Source: JBFHFS01 sp041583495
GTDB taxonomy: Bacteria > Bacteroidota > Bacteroidia > Bacteroidales > Marinilabiliaceae
Length of the DNA: 64,000 bases
Assembly (NCBI GenBank): GCA_041583495.1
Contig: JBFHFS010000019.1
Span: 1 to 64,000 of the forward strand
Reading direction: 5' to 3'
Under the pieces are notes generated by a model that was not told the origin of the DNA, did not search any database, and saw only the letters and a program-made list of their open reading frames with translations. Position 1 is the first letter of the stretch. Each line of letters opens with the position of its first letter. Positions 1 to 8,490 of this stretch are shown piece after piece. A program made the translations under genes and the position numbers.

Positions 1-11
1 CTCTTCGTTGT
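1..11 (-). rRNA. rrs: 16S ribosomal RNA, first ~11 nt only (cut by window edge)
   Basis: Read on the minus strand, the last bases of the window edge are ACAACGAAGAG. This matches the start of bacterial 16S rRNA, where the next bases would be TTTGATC just outside the window. The call rests mainly on context: two tandem strong promoters and a boxB/boxA-like leader point the same way within 370 bp. Only a few bases of the gene are present, so identity is an inference. Confidence 0.6.
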
Positions 12-112
12 ATATAAAATTATTAAATACTTTCAAGATCGTTTCCCGGCTATTGTTTATTCAAAGAAATTGAACAGATTCGCTTTTTTACCTTGTTTTT
101 TAGGTTTTGCAT

Positions 113-129
113 CAATATTTTCAAAGATC
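113..129 (-). promoter_or_regulatory. boxA-like antitermination element of the rRNA leader
   Basis: On the minus strand this reads GATCTTTGAAAATATTG, resembling the boxA of rRNA leaders (core nTCTTTnA). A diverged second copy (GATCTTGAAAGTATTT) lies at about 25-40, just before the presumed 16S start. boxA recruits Nus factors so that the long rRNA transcript is not terminated early. The assignment is by similarity and position only. Confidence 0.5.
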
Positions 130-141
130 GTTTTACAGAGA

Positions 142-159
142 ACTTACGCTTTCGTAAGT
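142..159 (-). promoter_or_regulatory. boxB-like hairpin of the rRNA leader
   Basis: A perfect 7-bp stem (ACTTACG/CGTAAGT) closes a 4-nt loop. On the minus strand it lies just upstream of the boxA-like element, which is the boxB-boxA order of rRNA operon leaders. Its role in antitermination is inferred. Confidence 0.45.
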
Positions 160-204
160 CTATATACTGTAATTTTTGTGTTCTAAAATTTCAAAATGCG
201 AATG

Positions 205-234
205 CAAAGGTAATGCTTTTTTGTATCCCTGCAA
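205..234 (-). promoter_or_regulatory. proximal rRNA promoter
   Basis: Minus-strand -7 element TACCTTTG (212-205) is preceded by TTG (234-232) with a 19-nt spacer, matching the Bacteroidota consensus. It is the second of two tandem leftward promoters ahead of the presumed 16S gene. Tandem promoters are usual for rRNA operons. Confidence 0.6.
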
Positions 235-336
235 CTTTATTTTTTAGTTTTTTCAAAAAAAATCTCCATCCTAAAAACGCTGCAACCCAATACCAATGCT
301 TCTTGTTATCCTCTCTCCCCATTGGAAAAGCGGCTG

Positions 337-367
337 CAAAGATAGAGCTTTGATATCATCATCCAAA
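337..367 (-). promoter_or_regulatory. distal rRNA promoter
   Basis: Minus-strand -33 TTTG (367-364), 19-nt spacer, then -7 TATCTTTG (344-337) followed by GC-rich sequence. This is a full match to the Bacteroidota housekeeping sigma consensus. No protein gene lies downstream to the left, supporting a stable-RNA operon. Confidence 0.65.
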
Positions 368-599
368 TGTTTGGAGAAGGTTTTTTGAATATTATTTTCA
401 AATGACTGATTAGCAACGAAAAAAAATTGAAGGAAACACTAAAAGGAATCAATAAGGGGAAGATAAGGAACGTTTTTTGCTGGTGGTAAATGACGATGAA
501 ATACATTAAAGCAACCCTGCCACCATTTTTTAACCAACCAAATCCACTCCTCCCCCGGGATTGTAAAATTTAAACCATAAACCACAAACGAACCTTTCA
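368..599. other. intergenic region between rRNA promoters and the S41 protease
   Basis: No convincing gene is seen between the outermost leftward rRNA promoter and the rightward protease gene. Short reading frames here have no recognisable domain. I could not identify a consensus promoter for the protease. Confidence 0.5.
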
Positions 600-2030
600 A
601 TGAAACACGCCATCAATTATAACCTCCTTTTAATGGGATTTATCCTACCGATCCTCTTTATCTCAGGGCTAAGTGGTTGCAACGACGACGACCCTCTCAC
701 AGCAGAGAAAGCCAGCACGGAAGTACTGGAAATAAACACGTTCATCCACGACAACATGTCTTTTTACTACTTTTGGAATGAAGATATGCCAGAGGTTGAC
801 CCCGAATATGAGCTGGACTCAGAAGATTACTTCTACAAGCTTCTCAAAACCCCGGATGACAAGTGGTCTTTTATCACCGATGATTATTCCGGGTTATTAG
901 ATTATTTCGCTGGCATCCAAAAAACCGTGGGCTATTCAATTCTACCGGCCTATTTAAATTCCACCAGCGACCAGGTGGTTGCCTTTATTGAATATGTATA
1001 CCGCGATTCGCCGGCCAGCCAGGCTGGGTTGAAGAGAGGCGACATAATTTATAAAATCGATGGTCAAATCATTACCGACCAAAATTATCAGGACCTTCTT
1101 ACCAGAGAGTCATTTGTTTTAACTCTTGGGATGCTGAATGAAAACAACTCCATCACGGAATTATCCCCTTCCCTCTCCCTCTCTGCCATTGAACTGAACC
1201 AGCACCCTATTGTAGCCAGCTCCATCATCGACACACTGGGCCATAAAATAGGGTATCTGGCCTACACCTCGTTTACGACCAATTACGACACAGCACTGGT
1301 CAACACTTTTGTACAATTCAAGGCGGCAGGCGTCACTGAGCTCGTTCTCGACCTGCGTTACAACGGAGGCGGATCCGTTTCGACAGCCGCCTTACTGGGC
1401 GATATGCTGGTGCCTCCCGGAAACCAGGGAAATACTTTTATTCAACAGGTATTCAACAATACCTGGAGCACCTATCTTAAAGAAAAGGAAGGCTTTACCG
1501 ACGACTCCTTCAAGATCCCCTTTGAATCCAATTCGGAAAACTTAAATATATCTAAACTCTATGCGTTAACCACCCCCGGCACGGCATCGGCCAGTGAAAT
1601 GGTTATTTATGGATTGGATCCTTATATGGACGTGGTGCAGATTGGCGATACGACCCATGGAAAATACTATGGCTCCATCACCCTGGAGGAGGAGGAAAAA
1701 CACAACTGGGCCATTCAACCCCTTGTGATGCGTTCGATCAACACCACCAACGATATCGATTACAGTCAGGGACTAATACCCGATTACTACCTGCCAGACT
1801 ATTTTTATCTATTTCCTGCCGATCAGTTGGGAGATCCCCAAGAGGTCTTTCTGTCCAAAGCCATTTCGCTCATAACCGGCCAGCCGTTCCCCTACCAGGA
1901 TCAGTTTGACACCATCCTAAAATCAGCATCAACGCGTCAAACCTTCCGCCCTAACTACTCACTGAGGGATAAATTGGATCCACTTCGCAAAGAAATGTAC
2001 CTGGAACATTCGAGTGCCCAAAAACCTTAA
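600..2030 (+). CDS. S41-family peptidase lipoprotein with PDZ domain
   Basis: A C-terminal-processing-type serine protease anchored as a lipoprotein. The signal peptide ends in LSGC with the lipidated Cys at residue 27. A PDZ-like region spans about residues 105-190 (SPASQAGLKRGDIIYKIDG) and should recognise substrate C-termini. The peptidase S41 domain follows, with catalytic Ser330 in TPGTASASE and Lys355 in GDTTHGK, the same 25-residue spacing as the Ser/Lys dyad of Tsp/CtpA. At 476 residues it fits the single-PDZ S41 lipoproteins common in Bacteroidota. The gene stands alone and ends at a terminator shared with the convergent ABC gene. Natural substrates are unknown. Confidence 0.9.
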   Translation: MKHAINYNLLLMGFILPILFISGLSGCNDDDPLTAEKASTEVLEINTFIHDNMSFYYFWNEDMPEVDPEYELDSEDYFYKLLKTPDDKWSFITDDYSGLLDYFAGIQKTVGYSILPAYLNSTSDQVVAFIEYVYRDSPASQAGLKRGDIIYKIDGQIITDQNYQDLLTRESFVLTLGMLNENNSITELSPSLSLSAIELNQHPIVASSIIDTLGHKIGYLAYTSFTTNYDTALVNTFVQFKAAGVTELVLDLRYNGGGSVSTAALLGDMLVPPGNQGNTFIQQVFNNTWSTYLKEKEGFTDDSFKIPFESNSENLNISKLYALTTPGTASASEMVIYGLDPYMDVVQIGDTTHGKYYGSITLEEEEKHNWAIQPLVMRSINTTNDIDYSQGLIPDYYLPDYFYLFPADQLGDPQEVFLSKAISLITGQPFPYQDQFDTILKSASTRQTFRPNYSLRDKLDPLRKEMYLEHSSAQKP

Positions 2031-2057
2031 CCACCTCCTTTTTCGGGCAAACAAACA

Positions 2058-2106
2058 TAAAAAAAAACGCCAGACCCTGATTTTGCGGGGTTGGCGTTTT
2101 TTTTTC
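2058..2106. terminator. bidirectional terminator between convergent genes
   Basis: An A-run, a GC-rich stem (AACGCCA.../...TGGCGTT) and a T-run lie between the protease and the leftward ABC gene. A-run and T-run on opposite sides allow it to work on both strands. Confidence 0.8.
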
Positions 2107-2117
2107 GTAATCCGAAC

Positions 2118-2867
2118 CTATTGGCCCCGGAAGTGCTTCAGAAATTTGGAAGCAAAAACAAAATCATTCAGGCTCTGATTATCGGAAGTCAGAATTTCAT
2201 TTTTGCTGCCCTCCCATATTTTTTGTCCCTGTGCCACAAAAATAATGTTTTCACCGATCCCCAAAACGGAGTTCATATCGTGGGTATTAATAATGGTGGT
2301 GATGCCATATTCCTCCGTGATTTCATGAATAAGTTCATCAATCACAATGGATGTTCTTGGGTCGAGGCCGGAGTTGGGTTCATCGCAAAAAAGATATTTG
2401 GGATTAAGTGCGATCGCCCGGGCAATGGCCACCCTCTTTTGCATCCCCCCACTAATCTCAGCAGGGAAAAGATGATTGGCATTCTCGATATTGACCCGCT
2501 GAAGACAAAAATTAGCACGCTCTCTGCGTTCTTCGAAACTCATCTCAGAAAAAACTTCCAGCGGAAACCGCACATTTTCTTCAACAGTCATGGAGTCGAA
2601 GAGGGCCGACCCCTGAAACAACATACCTATTTCTTTACGAATGTCCTTACGTTGCCTGGCATTCATCTTTGAAAAGCTCCTGTTGTCATAAATTATTTCA
2701 CCCTGATCTACTTCATGCAGCCCCACAATAGCCTTAAGTAAAACCGTTTTACCTGAACCGCTTTGCCCGATTATGAGATTTGTCTTACCGGCCTCAAAGG
2801 TGGCAGAAATATCATTGAGGACAAGGTTATCGTCAAATGACTTGGATATATTAACCACTTCTATCAT
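2118..2867 (-). CDS. MlaF-like phospholipid ABC transporter ATPase
   Basis: ATP-binding subunit of an Mla/MCE-type lipid transporter at the inner membrane. Walker A is GQSGSGKT near residue 35, the signature is EISGGMQKR, and Walker B is YLFCDEP followed by NSGLDP, which is typical of MlaF/Ttg2A rather than other importers. The start overlaps the stop of the upstream permease gene by 4 bp (ATGA), so the two are translationally coupled. An MCE-domain (MlaD) gene, usually third in this operon, is absent: the terminator follows directly. Confidence 0.88.
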   Translation of the reverse strand: MIEVVNISKSFDDNLVLNDISATFEAGKTNLIIGQSGSGKTVLLKAIVGLHEVDQGEIIYDNRSFSKMNARQRKDIRKEIGMLFQGSALFDSMTVEENVRFPLEVFSEMSFEERRERANFCLQRVNIENANHLFPAEISGGMQKRVAIARAIALNPKYLFCDEPNSGLDPRTSIVIDELIHEITEEYGITTIINTHDMNSVLGIGENIIFVAQGQKIWEGSKNEILTSDNQSLNDFVFASKFLKHFRGQ

Positions 2868-3604
2868 GCCAATAATAATTGGGTAAGAATGAGATTGAAC
2901 AATAAAATTTGAATACTACTTACAACCACCGCTTTAGTGCTTGACCGCCCAACTTCGAGCGAACCACCCGAGGAGTAATAACCATAGTAACCGGATATGG
3001 TAGCGATTAAAAAACCAAAAACGACAGCTTTTATAAGGGAGTAGACCACATAAAAGGGAATAAATGAATATTGTATCCCATAGATAAATTCGGCCGAAGG
3101 GACCTCTCCGCTAACGGAGCCTGCAATCCATCCCCCCGCGATACCTATGCCCATACTGATCATCACCAAAAAAGGATTAATAAAGACCATCGCCACCACC
3201 TTGGGTAAAACCAGGTAGTTGGCCGAATTGATTCCCATCACATCCAGTGCATCTATCTGCTCGGTAACGCGCATGGTTCCGATCTCGGAAGCGATGTGTG
3301 ATCCTACCTTTCCGGCCAATATAAGACTCACGATGGTGGATGAGAATTCCAGAAGAATTGAATCCCGCGCAGCCAAACCAACCGTGTAACGCGGAATAAA
3401 GGGCATCTCGATGTTATAAGCCGTTTGCAGGGTTATTACGGCTCCCATGAATACCGAAATGATGGCCACAATGCCCAAAGAGCCTACGCCCAACAGATCC
3501 AGTTCTTCGACTATCTGTTTCAAAAAGAGTCGATGTTTCACCGGCCTTCCAAAAACTTTTCGAAGGAAAAGAAAATACCTGCCCACCTGAAAAAGAATCC
3601 TCAT
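2864..3604 (-). CDS. MlaE-family ABC transporter permease
   Basis: Integral membrane permease of the MlaE family, partner of the ATPase downstream. It is 246 residues with about five hydrophobic segments. The family region GSHIASEIGTMRVTEQIDALDVMG is visible around residues 100-125. The pair probably moves phospholipids between inner and outer membrane. It is transcribed divergently from the mannose-1-phosphate guanylyltransferase gene. Confidence 0.88.
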   Translation of the reverse strand: MRILFQVGRYFLFLRKVFGRPVKHRLFLKQIVEELDLLGVGSLGIVAIISVFMGAVITLQTAYNIEMPFIPRYTVGLAARDSILLEFSSTIVSLILAGKVGSHIASEIGTMRVTEQIDALDVMGINSANYLVLPKVVAMVFINPFLVMISMGIGIAGGWIAGSVSGEVPSAEFIYGIQYSFIPFYVVYSLIKAVVFGFLIATISGYYGYYSSGGSLEVGRSSTKAVVVSSIQILLFNLILTQLLLA

Positions 3605-3730
3605 ACCTAAAAAATTTTTTTTCTAAAAATAGTGACTAATTTAGTACATTAAAACAATCATTCTAATAAGAGGAGGGCCTGTTTTTACCACCTCCTCCTA
3701 TTTACTTGATATTCAATAAAGTAAAACCTA

Positions 3731-4810
3731 ATGAAAAACCACACATTTTGTGTTATCATGGCGGGTGGAATAGGGAGTCGATTCTGGCCTCTGAGCAAAA
3801 CCGAATCTCCTAAGCAATTTCTCGACATTTTGGGCACTGGAAAAAGCCTTCTCAGGCAAACCTACGAAAGGTTTAATCCATTATGCATGGATGAGAATAT
3901 TATCGTGGTAACCAGTCGTCAATATAAAGAGATGGTACTGGAGCAATTGCCCGAGTTAAAACCTGATCAGGTTTTACTTGAACCATTCAGACGCAATACC
4001 GCCCCTTGCATCGCTTTGGCAAACGGATGGATTAAAGCCAAGGACCCTGATGCCAACATCATTGTAACCCCCGCCGACCATCTCATTATTAATGAGGCTG
4101 AATTTCGCAATACGATTTCCAATGGCCTGGAGTTTGTTTCCCAACAAGATGCCTTGCTCACCCTTGGAATTAAGCCTCACCGACCCGAAACAGGGTATGG
4201 ATATATCCAGGCAGGCTCCGACATTGAGGAGAGCCCCGGTTTTAAAAGGGTGAAAACGTTTACCGAAAAACCAAATGCAGAGCTTGCCAAAGTGTTTTTC
4301 GAAAGTGGAGAGTTTTTCTGGAATTCAGGAATATTCCTCTGGACCCTCAACTCTATTGAGTCGGCCTTTAATCGTCATCTTAGCGAAATGAGCCAACTTT
4401 TTTCCACCTTAACCTTCCCCTCGGTTACCTCTGATGATCAAAAGCAAATAGAAGGGGTCTATGCCGAATGCAAAAATATTTCCATCGACTACGGCATCAT
4501 GGAAAAGGCCGACAATGTGTTTATGGAAACCGGAAATTTTGGCTGGTCAGACCTGGGCACCTGGTCTTCACTCTATGAATATTCTGCTCAGGACAAAGAG
4601 GGAAACGCATTAATTAACGGGAAGATACTCACCTACGAAACAAAGGGATCGATTATCCATGTTCCCGGGGGAAAAATGGCAGTAATACAAGGCCTCACCG
4701 ACTACATCGTGGTCGATTCGGGAGATGCCCTGTTGATTTGCCCCAAACAAAATGAACAACAAATCCGACAATTTTCCAGCGAGATAAAAACAGAATTTGG
4801 GTCAGACTAA
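3731..4810 (+). CDS. manC: mannose-1-phosphate guanylyltransferase
   Basis: Makes GDP-mannose from mannose 1-phosphate and GTP, supplying surface polysaccharide, LPS and fucose pathways in the cytoplasm. The N-terminal nucleotidyltransferase signature is GGIGSRFWPLS with PKQF shortly after, and ITPADH-type and GYGYI motifs follow. Length (359 aa) matches the single-domain enzyme; the isomerase domain of bifunctional AlgA-type enzymes is absent. It is monocistronic, ended by the terminator at 4943-4976. The upstream gap holds a GA/CT-rich inverted repeat (about 3670-3697) of unknown role. Confidence 0.92.
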   Translation: MKNHTFCVIMAGGIGSRFWPLSKTESPKQFLDILGTGKSLLRQTYERFNPLCMDENIIVVTSRQYKEMVLEQLPELKPDQVLLEPFRRNTAPCIALANGWIKAKDPDANIIVTPADHLIINEAEFRNTISNGLEFVSQQDALLTLGIKPHRPETGYGYIQAGSDIEESPGFKRVKTFTEKPNAELAKVFFESGEFFWNSGIFLWTLNSIESAFNRHLSEMSQLFSTLTFPSVTSDDQKQIEGVYAECKNISIDYGIMEKADNVFMETGNFGWSDLGTWSSLYEYSAQDKEGNALINGKILTYETKGSIIHVPGGKMAVIQGLTDYIVVDSGDALLICPKQNEQQIRQFSSEIKTEFGSD

Positions 4811-4942
4811 AAAGGGCAGGAATGAATTCGTTATATTAAAATGTGCGACAAATGGATGGTTACGCATAGTCGTTTCATTCTGTGACGAATTTAACCTGAT
4901 CCGATCCCTAAAAATAAACAGAGCTTATCTTCCAGGAAAAAG

Positions 4943-4976
4943 AAAACCCTCACCTAAACAGATGAGGGTTTTTTTA
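4943..4976. terminator. bidirectional terminator between manC and gldN
   Basis: Perfect 8-bp stem AACCCTCA/TGAGGGTT with a 10-nt loop, flanked by A-rich and T-rich tracts. It can end transcription of both the rightward guanylyltransferase gene and the leftward gld operon. Confidence 0.85.
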
Positions 4977-5011
4977 TTGCAATAGTTTATCAATTTTCTA
5001 AAGGTGCCGTC

Positions 5012-5860
5012 TTAGAATTCCCATACATCATGCTCCCAGTTTAAAATCTCCTCTTTAATTCTCTGAGATTCCAGGATCGCTTGCTTGCCAACGGTATATT
5101 GGTCGATACTACGGTTATCGTAAACATTGGCTTCCTGTACGATGTAGCTATCAAAATAGCGCTTGATAAAAATGTCGTCAAAACTTCTCCGCTGAGCATC
5201 ATTGGCAGGGTTAAACACCTCATGGCGGGCTAACAAGTCTCGGGCTTCAGGGAAATAAATCCAAAAAGCCTGCTGCTTGAGCACTTCACCCTCACCGCCC
5301 TCGCGCACAAATTCGCGGATTGGGCAGATCCCTAAGATACGAACATCCAATCGGGAATAGTTGCGATCGAAAAACCAGATTTCTTTCACCAGAACCTGCT
5401 TAACCTCATCGGTTTTAGGTTCCTGCACAACTCTTTTTCGTTCAAACACATTGGTTACCGGATTCAGAACATCGGTTGAATCCACGCCGGCACCCATAGC
5501 CTCCAGGGCTTCATCCAGCGATAAAGGCATTTCAAATTCATCTTCGCTCTTGGCCGAATAAGCGGTAAGGCCTTCATTTTGAATACCATAAAGCAAAAGA
5601 CTAATCAAGCTAAAACGATCGTCCCGGGGAGTAGTAGGATAATACAACGGAAGATTAATTTTTTCCCTAAGGTCGACAATCCGCCATACCTTCTTGGCCC
5701 ACAATACATCTGCCTCTCTCACATAGGGGTAACTAATGGGCTTCCGATTGGCAACATGCTCATTGGCATACAATCCATCCAGCACATTCTGACCATATGA
5801 GTTGTTACTACCGAAACCTATTGAGAGAAGTAAAACAAGGATAAGGAACTGTTTTCTCAT
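5012..5860 (-). CDS. gldN: gliding motility / T9SS protein GldN (PorN)
   Basis: Periplasmic component of the type IX secretion system, which forms the large periplasmic ring with the lipoprotein GldK. A signal peptide is evident (hydrophobic run then NSYGQ). The family region runs through most of the 282 residues, with DVLWAKKVWRIVDLREKIN near the N-terminus and DVRILGICPI in the middle. It is the last gene of the topA-arginase-porP-gldKLMN run, 30 bp after gldM, and ends at a strong terminator. Confidence 0.93.
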   Translation of the reverse strand: MRKQFLILVLLLSIGFGSNNSYGQNVLDGLYANEHVANRKPISYPYVREADVLWAKKVWRIVDLREKINLPLYYPTTPRDDRFSLISLLLYGIQNEGLTAYSAKSEDEFEMPLSLDEALEAMGAGVDSTDVLNPVTNVFERKRVVQEPKTDEVKQVLVKEIWFFDRNYSRLDVRILGICPIREFVREGGEGEVLKQQAFWIYFPEARDLLARHEVFNPANDAQRRSFDDIFIKRYFDSYIVQEANVYDNRSIDQYTVGKQAILESQRIKEEILNWEHDVWEF

Positions 5861-5890
5861 TGTATCTAAATTAACTTTTTATTATTCTAT

Positions 5891-7441
5891 TTAATCAAGG
5901 GTCAGGTTAATAGACCCTAACTTCCGGATAGACCCGTCGGGACCGGTGGCTCTAATATTTTCAATCATCACCCTACCACCCCGGGCCAAACTCTTCATCA
6001 AATCGCGTTGCGCCTGGGTAAAAAGGTTACTGTTACTAACCTCTTCCACAAAATAACCATTTTTTACGGTGGAGACGGAAAACTTACTCACTTTAAATTG
6101 CAGGTCAAAGTCAAAGTTCTCCATTTCAGCAATCACCCCTCCCTGAGCCAGCAACAAGGCTTTATTCATTTTCCCTTCACGAAGGCCGCCTACTTTTGCT
6201 ACCGGGTCGGGCACACGCTTAATCCTGAAGTTCTGACTTCCCAAACTTTGTATCTTGTCATGAACTTCAGCATTTACAGCCACCAACGACTCTTTACCAG
6301 CCGAACCCTTATTCGGGGTTACCATAAATTGATCCCCTTTCTTGACAAACCGGACATTCGACATTTTAACATTCAATTTTTCACTGGGAATGCCGGGAAC
6401 AGATATCTCCACAGGGTTTTCAACACCTTCATAAAAGACATTCATCTTAACGGGTGAAATAACCACATTGGGTTGAGAAACCAAATATTTACCCGACACC
6501 TTATGTGTCTTATAGGTTCCATCAGGGCCCATGACAGCGATTTCGCCACTCCATCCCTGGTCTCCAACCGAACCTGCCGGAATCCTTAAGATTCCACGTC
6601 CTTTCTCAACGGTTAGCTTCTTACCATTAACCGTAACGATTGGAGGCTGGGTGGTATCCCTGGCGGCCATCATAATCTCGGCATAATATTCATCTCCTTT
6701 GATCACATAATCGGACCGGGGGATAACCAATGGCTCAATCATATTAAACTTAAAGGCACCCTCGTCAATCTTGGTATAGAGATAGCGCACCACATCCGAT
6801 TCCATATTTCGAACCTCACTTTGTAACTGACTCATCAGCGCCAACGAAGCCGAAAGGGGTAAATGCTCGAATTTTTCACTCTCCCACGATTTTGAGATTC
6901 CCTCCTTGACAGGAGGATCTTTGGGTGTCAGGGTTTTTTCGATGGTTTGCCTCAGAGAGGAATCTATAGGGTCCACCTGGCTGAGTAAGAGATCTCTAAA
7001 CTGAACCAGGCTTTCTTTAAGTTCTTTACTTCGCTTTCCTCCGTGGGCGGTAATCATAACCACAGCCGCCGCATCCTGATTGTCTTTTGACTTGAAATTG
7101 GTCGGGGTAGCTTCAGGGCCATCCGCAGTCTGCACAATCAGTACTTTAATGTCCTGTATTTGTTTAAACAAACTATCGGCCTGGGCCTTTATGGAAAGAG
7201 CTTTATTAAACTTGGGGCTTACTTTGGTTTCGTTGGTAGCGTTCGCACTCGCAAAGTCAGCATACAACATGCTGTTCTTCTTTTCGATCGAATCAATAGT
7301 TTTCAGGATACTATCGTCAACCAGAATGAAAGCGTTGAGCAATTCACCAGAAACATTTAGAGCAAGCATCGCCGTTAGAAAGAGATACATCATCCCAATC
7401 ATTTTTTGTCTCGGCGTTTCTGGACAGTTACCACCACTCAT
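5891..7441 (-). CDS. gldM: gliding motility / T9SS motor protein GldM (PorM)
   Basis: Inner-membrane-anchored shaft of the T9SS, which spans the periplasm as a dimer and with GldL uses proton motive force. A single transmembrane helix lies near the N-terminus (about residues 14-36, MMYLFLTAMLALNVSGELLN), preceded by an Arg (RQK) that in the family contacts GldL. The remaining ~470 residues match the multi-domain periplasmic part. The 516-aa length is normal. The gene lies 42 bp after gldL. Confidence 0.95.
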   Translation of the reverse strand: MSGGNCPETPRQKMIGMMYLFLTAMLALNVSGELLNAFILVDDSILKTIDSIEKKNSMLYADFASANATNETKVSPKFNKALSIKAQADSLFKQIQDIKVLIVQTADGPEATPTNFKSKDNQDAAAVVMITAHGGKRSKELKESLVQFRDLLLSQVDPIDSSLRQTIEKTLTPKDPPVKEGISKSWESEKFEHLPLSASLALMSQLQSEVRNMESDVVRYLYTKIDEGAFKFNMIEPLVIPRSDYVIKGDEYYAEIMMAARDTTQPPIVTVNGKKLTVEKGRGILRIPAGSVGDQGWSGEIAVMGPDGTYKTHKVSGKYLVSQPNVVISPVKMNVFYEGVENPVEISVPGIPSEKLNVKMSNVRFVKKGDQFMVTPNKGSAGKESLVAVNAEVHDKIQSLGSQNFRIKRVPDPVAKVGGLREGKMNKALLLAQGGVIAEMENFDFDLQFKVSKFSVSTVKNGYFVEEVSNSNLFTQAQRDLMKSLARGGRVMIENIRATGPDGSIRKLGSINLTLD

Positions 7442-7483
7442 ATTACAGTCTCTTCTAAATAAAATTCAAAAAACAATATTCAA

Positions 7484-8449
7484 TTATCGATGATTACTAT
7501 TCACACTCATGGCATTCAACATATTGCCATAGATAGTATTCAGTTCGCTAATGGTATGGCTCAATTTGCCTAACTCCTCTTTGTAGGCCTGGGTATCTTT
7601 CACCGATTGGTCAAGCTCCTGATAGATGGCCCCAAAACCTTTGGTAACATCCTGTGAGGCTGCCATCTGAGCATTAAAGTTCTTTATTTGCAGTTCATAC
7701 ACGGCGTTAATGGCGGCCAAATGTTCATTGGCAGCACCTAACTGAGAAGTATAAGACTCAGCCTGACTATTCAGTTGTCCCATCTGCGAGGTCATAGCCT
7801 CACCGAAGTTTTTATAGGCTGCACTCAACTCTTTACCTGTATTTTGTACATCGGCCGATATCTGTTGCCCCGTTTGGGAAAGATCACCAGCCAATTTCGC
7901 TCCACTTTCGCTCACGGCCTTGGCGGTAGCGGCATAGCTTTGCGTTAACTGATCGAGCCCCTGCACCCCTTTTTCCTGAGAAGTTGAAAAAGCATTCACC
8001 GATTGAGAAGCGGATTTCATGCTCTGCAAATAGCTCTCGGTTGCAAAGGTGGCATCACTTAAGTCGGACAACTGCCCCGTAGTGGCAGATAACTTTTTAA
8101 GCCCTTCACTTAATTTCTCCACCACCTGCGGCTCGAGATGGCCACCTTCAATCAAAGCAGCCAAATCACTGCCTCCGCCACCCCCTACAGGTCTGCTTTC
8201 TTTTGGATCCAGGCCTACCAACTCGGGATAGACCAGACTCCAATCAGGCATTTCGTGAGGCGGTTCAAAGGCCGAAAGAAAAAATATTATAATTTCAGTA
8301 CCCATCCCCACAATCAGCATGGCACTGGCTCCCGGGTAATGTTGTATTTTAAACAAGGCACCTGCCAAAACCAAGGCAGCTCCCCATCCATATACTTTTC
8401 CCATGAACTTTTTATAGCCGGAGCTTTGAACAAATTCCGCAAGACTCAT
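7484..8449 (-). CDS. gldL: gliding motility / T9SS motor protein GldL (PorL)
   Basis: Cytoplasmic-membrane component of the T9SS rotary motor. Two transmembrane helices lie at about residues 18-33 and 42-60. The second holds Glu52 (MGTEIIIF), at the place of the acidic residue proposed to take part in proton flow in this family. A Gly-rich linker (GGGGGSD) precedes a long cytoplasmic helical, Ser/Ala/Gln-rich region with coiled-coil character. At 321 aa it is longer than the ~215-aa flavobacterial version but usual for Bacteroidia. Confidence 0.94.
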   Translation of the reverse strand: MSLAEFVQSSGYKKFMGKVYGWGAALVLAGALFKIQHYPGASAMLIVGMGTEIIIFFLSAFEPPHEMPDWSLVYPELVGLDPKESRPVGGGGGSDLAALIEGGHLEPQVVEKLSEGLKKLSATTGQLSDLSDATFATESYLQSMKSASQSVNAFSTSQEKGVQGLDQLTQSYAATAKAVSESGAKLAGDLSQTGQQISADVQNTGKELSAAYKNFGEAMTSQMGQLNSQAESYTSQLGAANEHLAAINAVYELQIKNFNAQMAASQDVTKGFGAIYQELDQSVKDTQAYKEELGKLSHTISELNTIYGNMLNAMSVNSNHR

Positions 8450-8490
8450 AATTAATCTATTAGTTTTCTTACTCTAATCTAAAAATAATA

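Noticed and set aside
93..506. Short frames of 86 aa (rightward) and 66 aa (leftward)
   Set aside because: Low-complexity, Phe/Lys-rich translations with no domain. The stretch is better explained as an rRNA promoter and leader.
4797..4985. 62-aa rightward frame after the guanylyltransferase
   Set aside because: It overlaps the end of manC, runs through the terminator hairpin and has no recognisable family.
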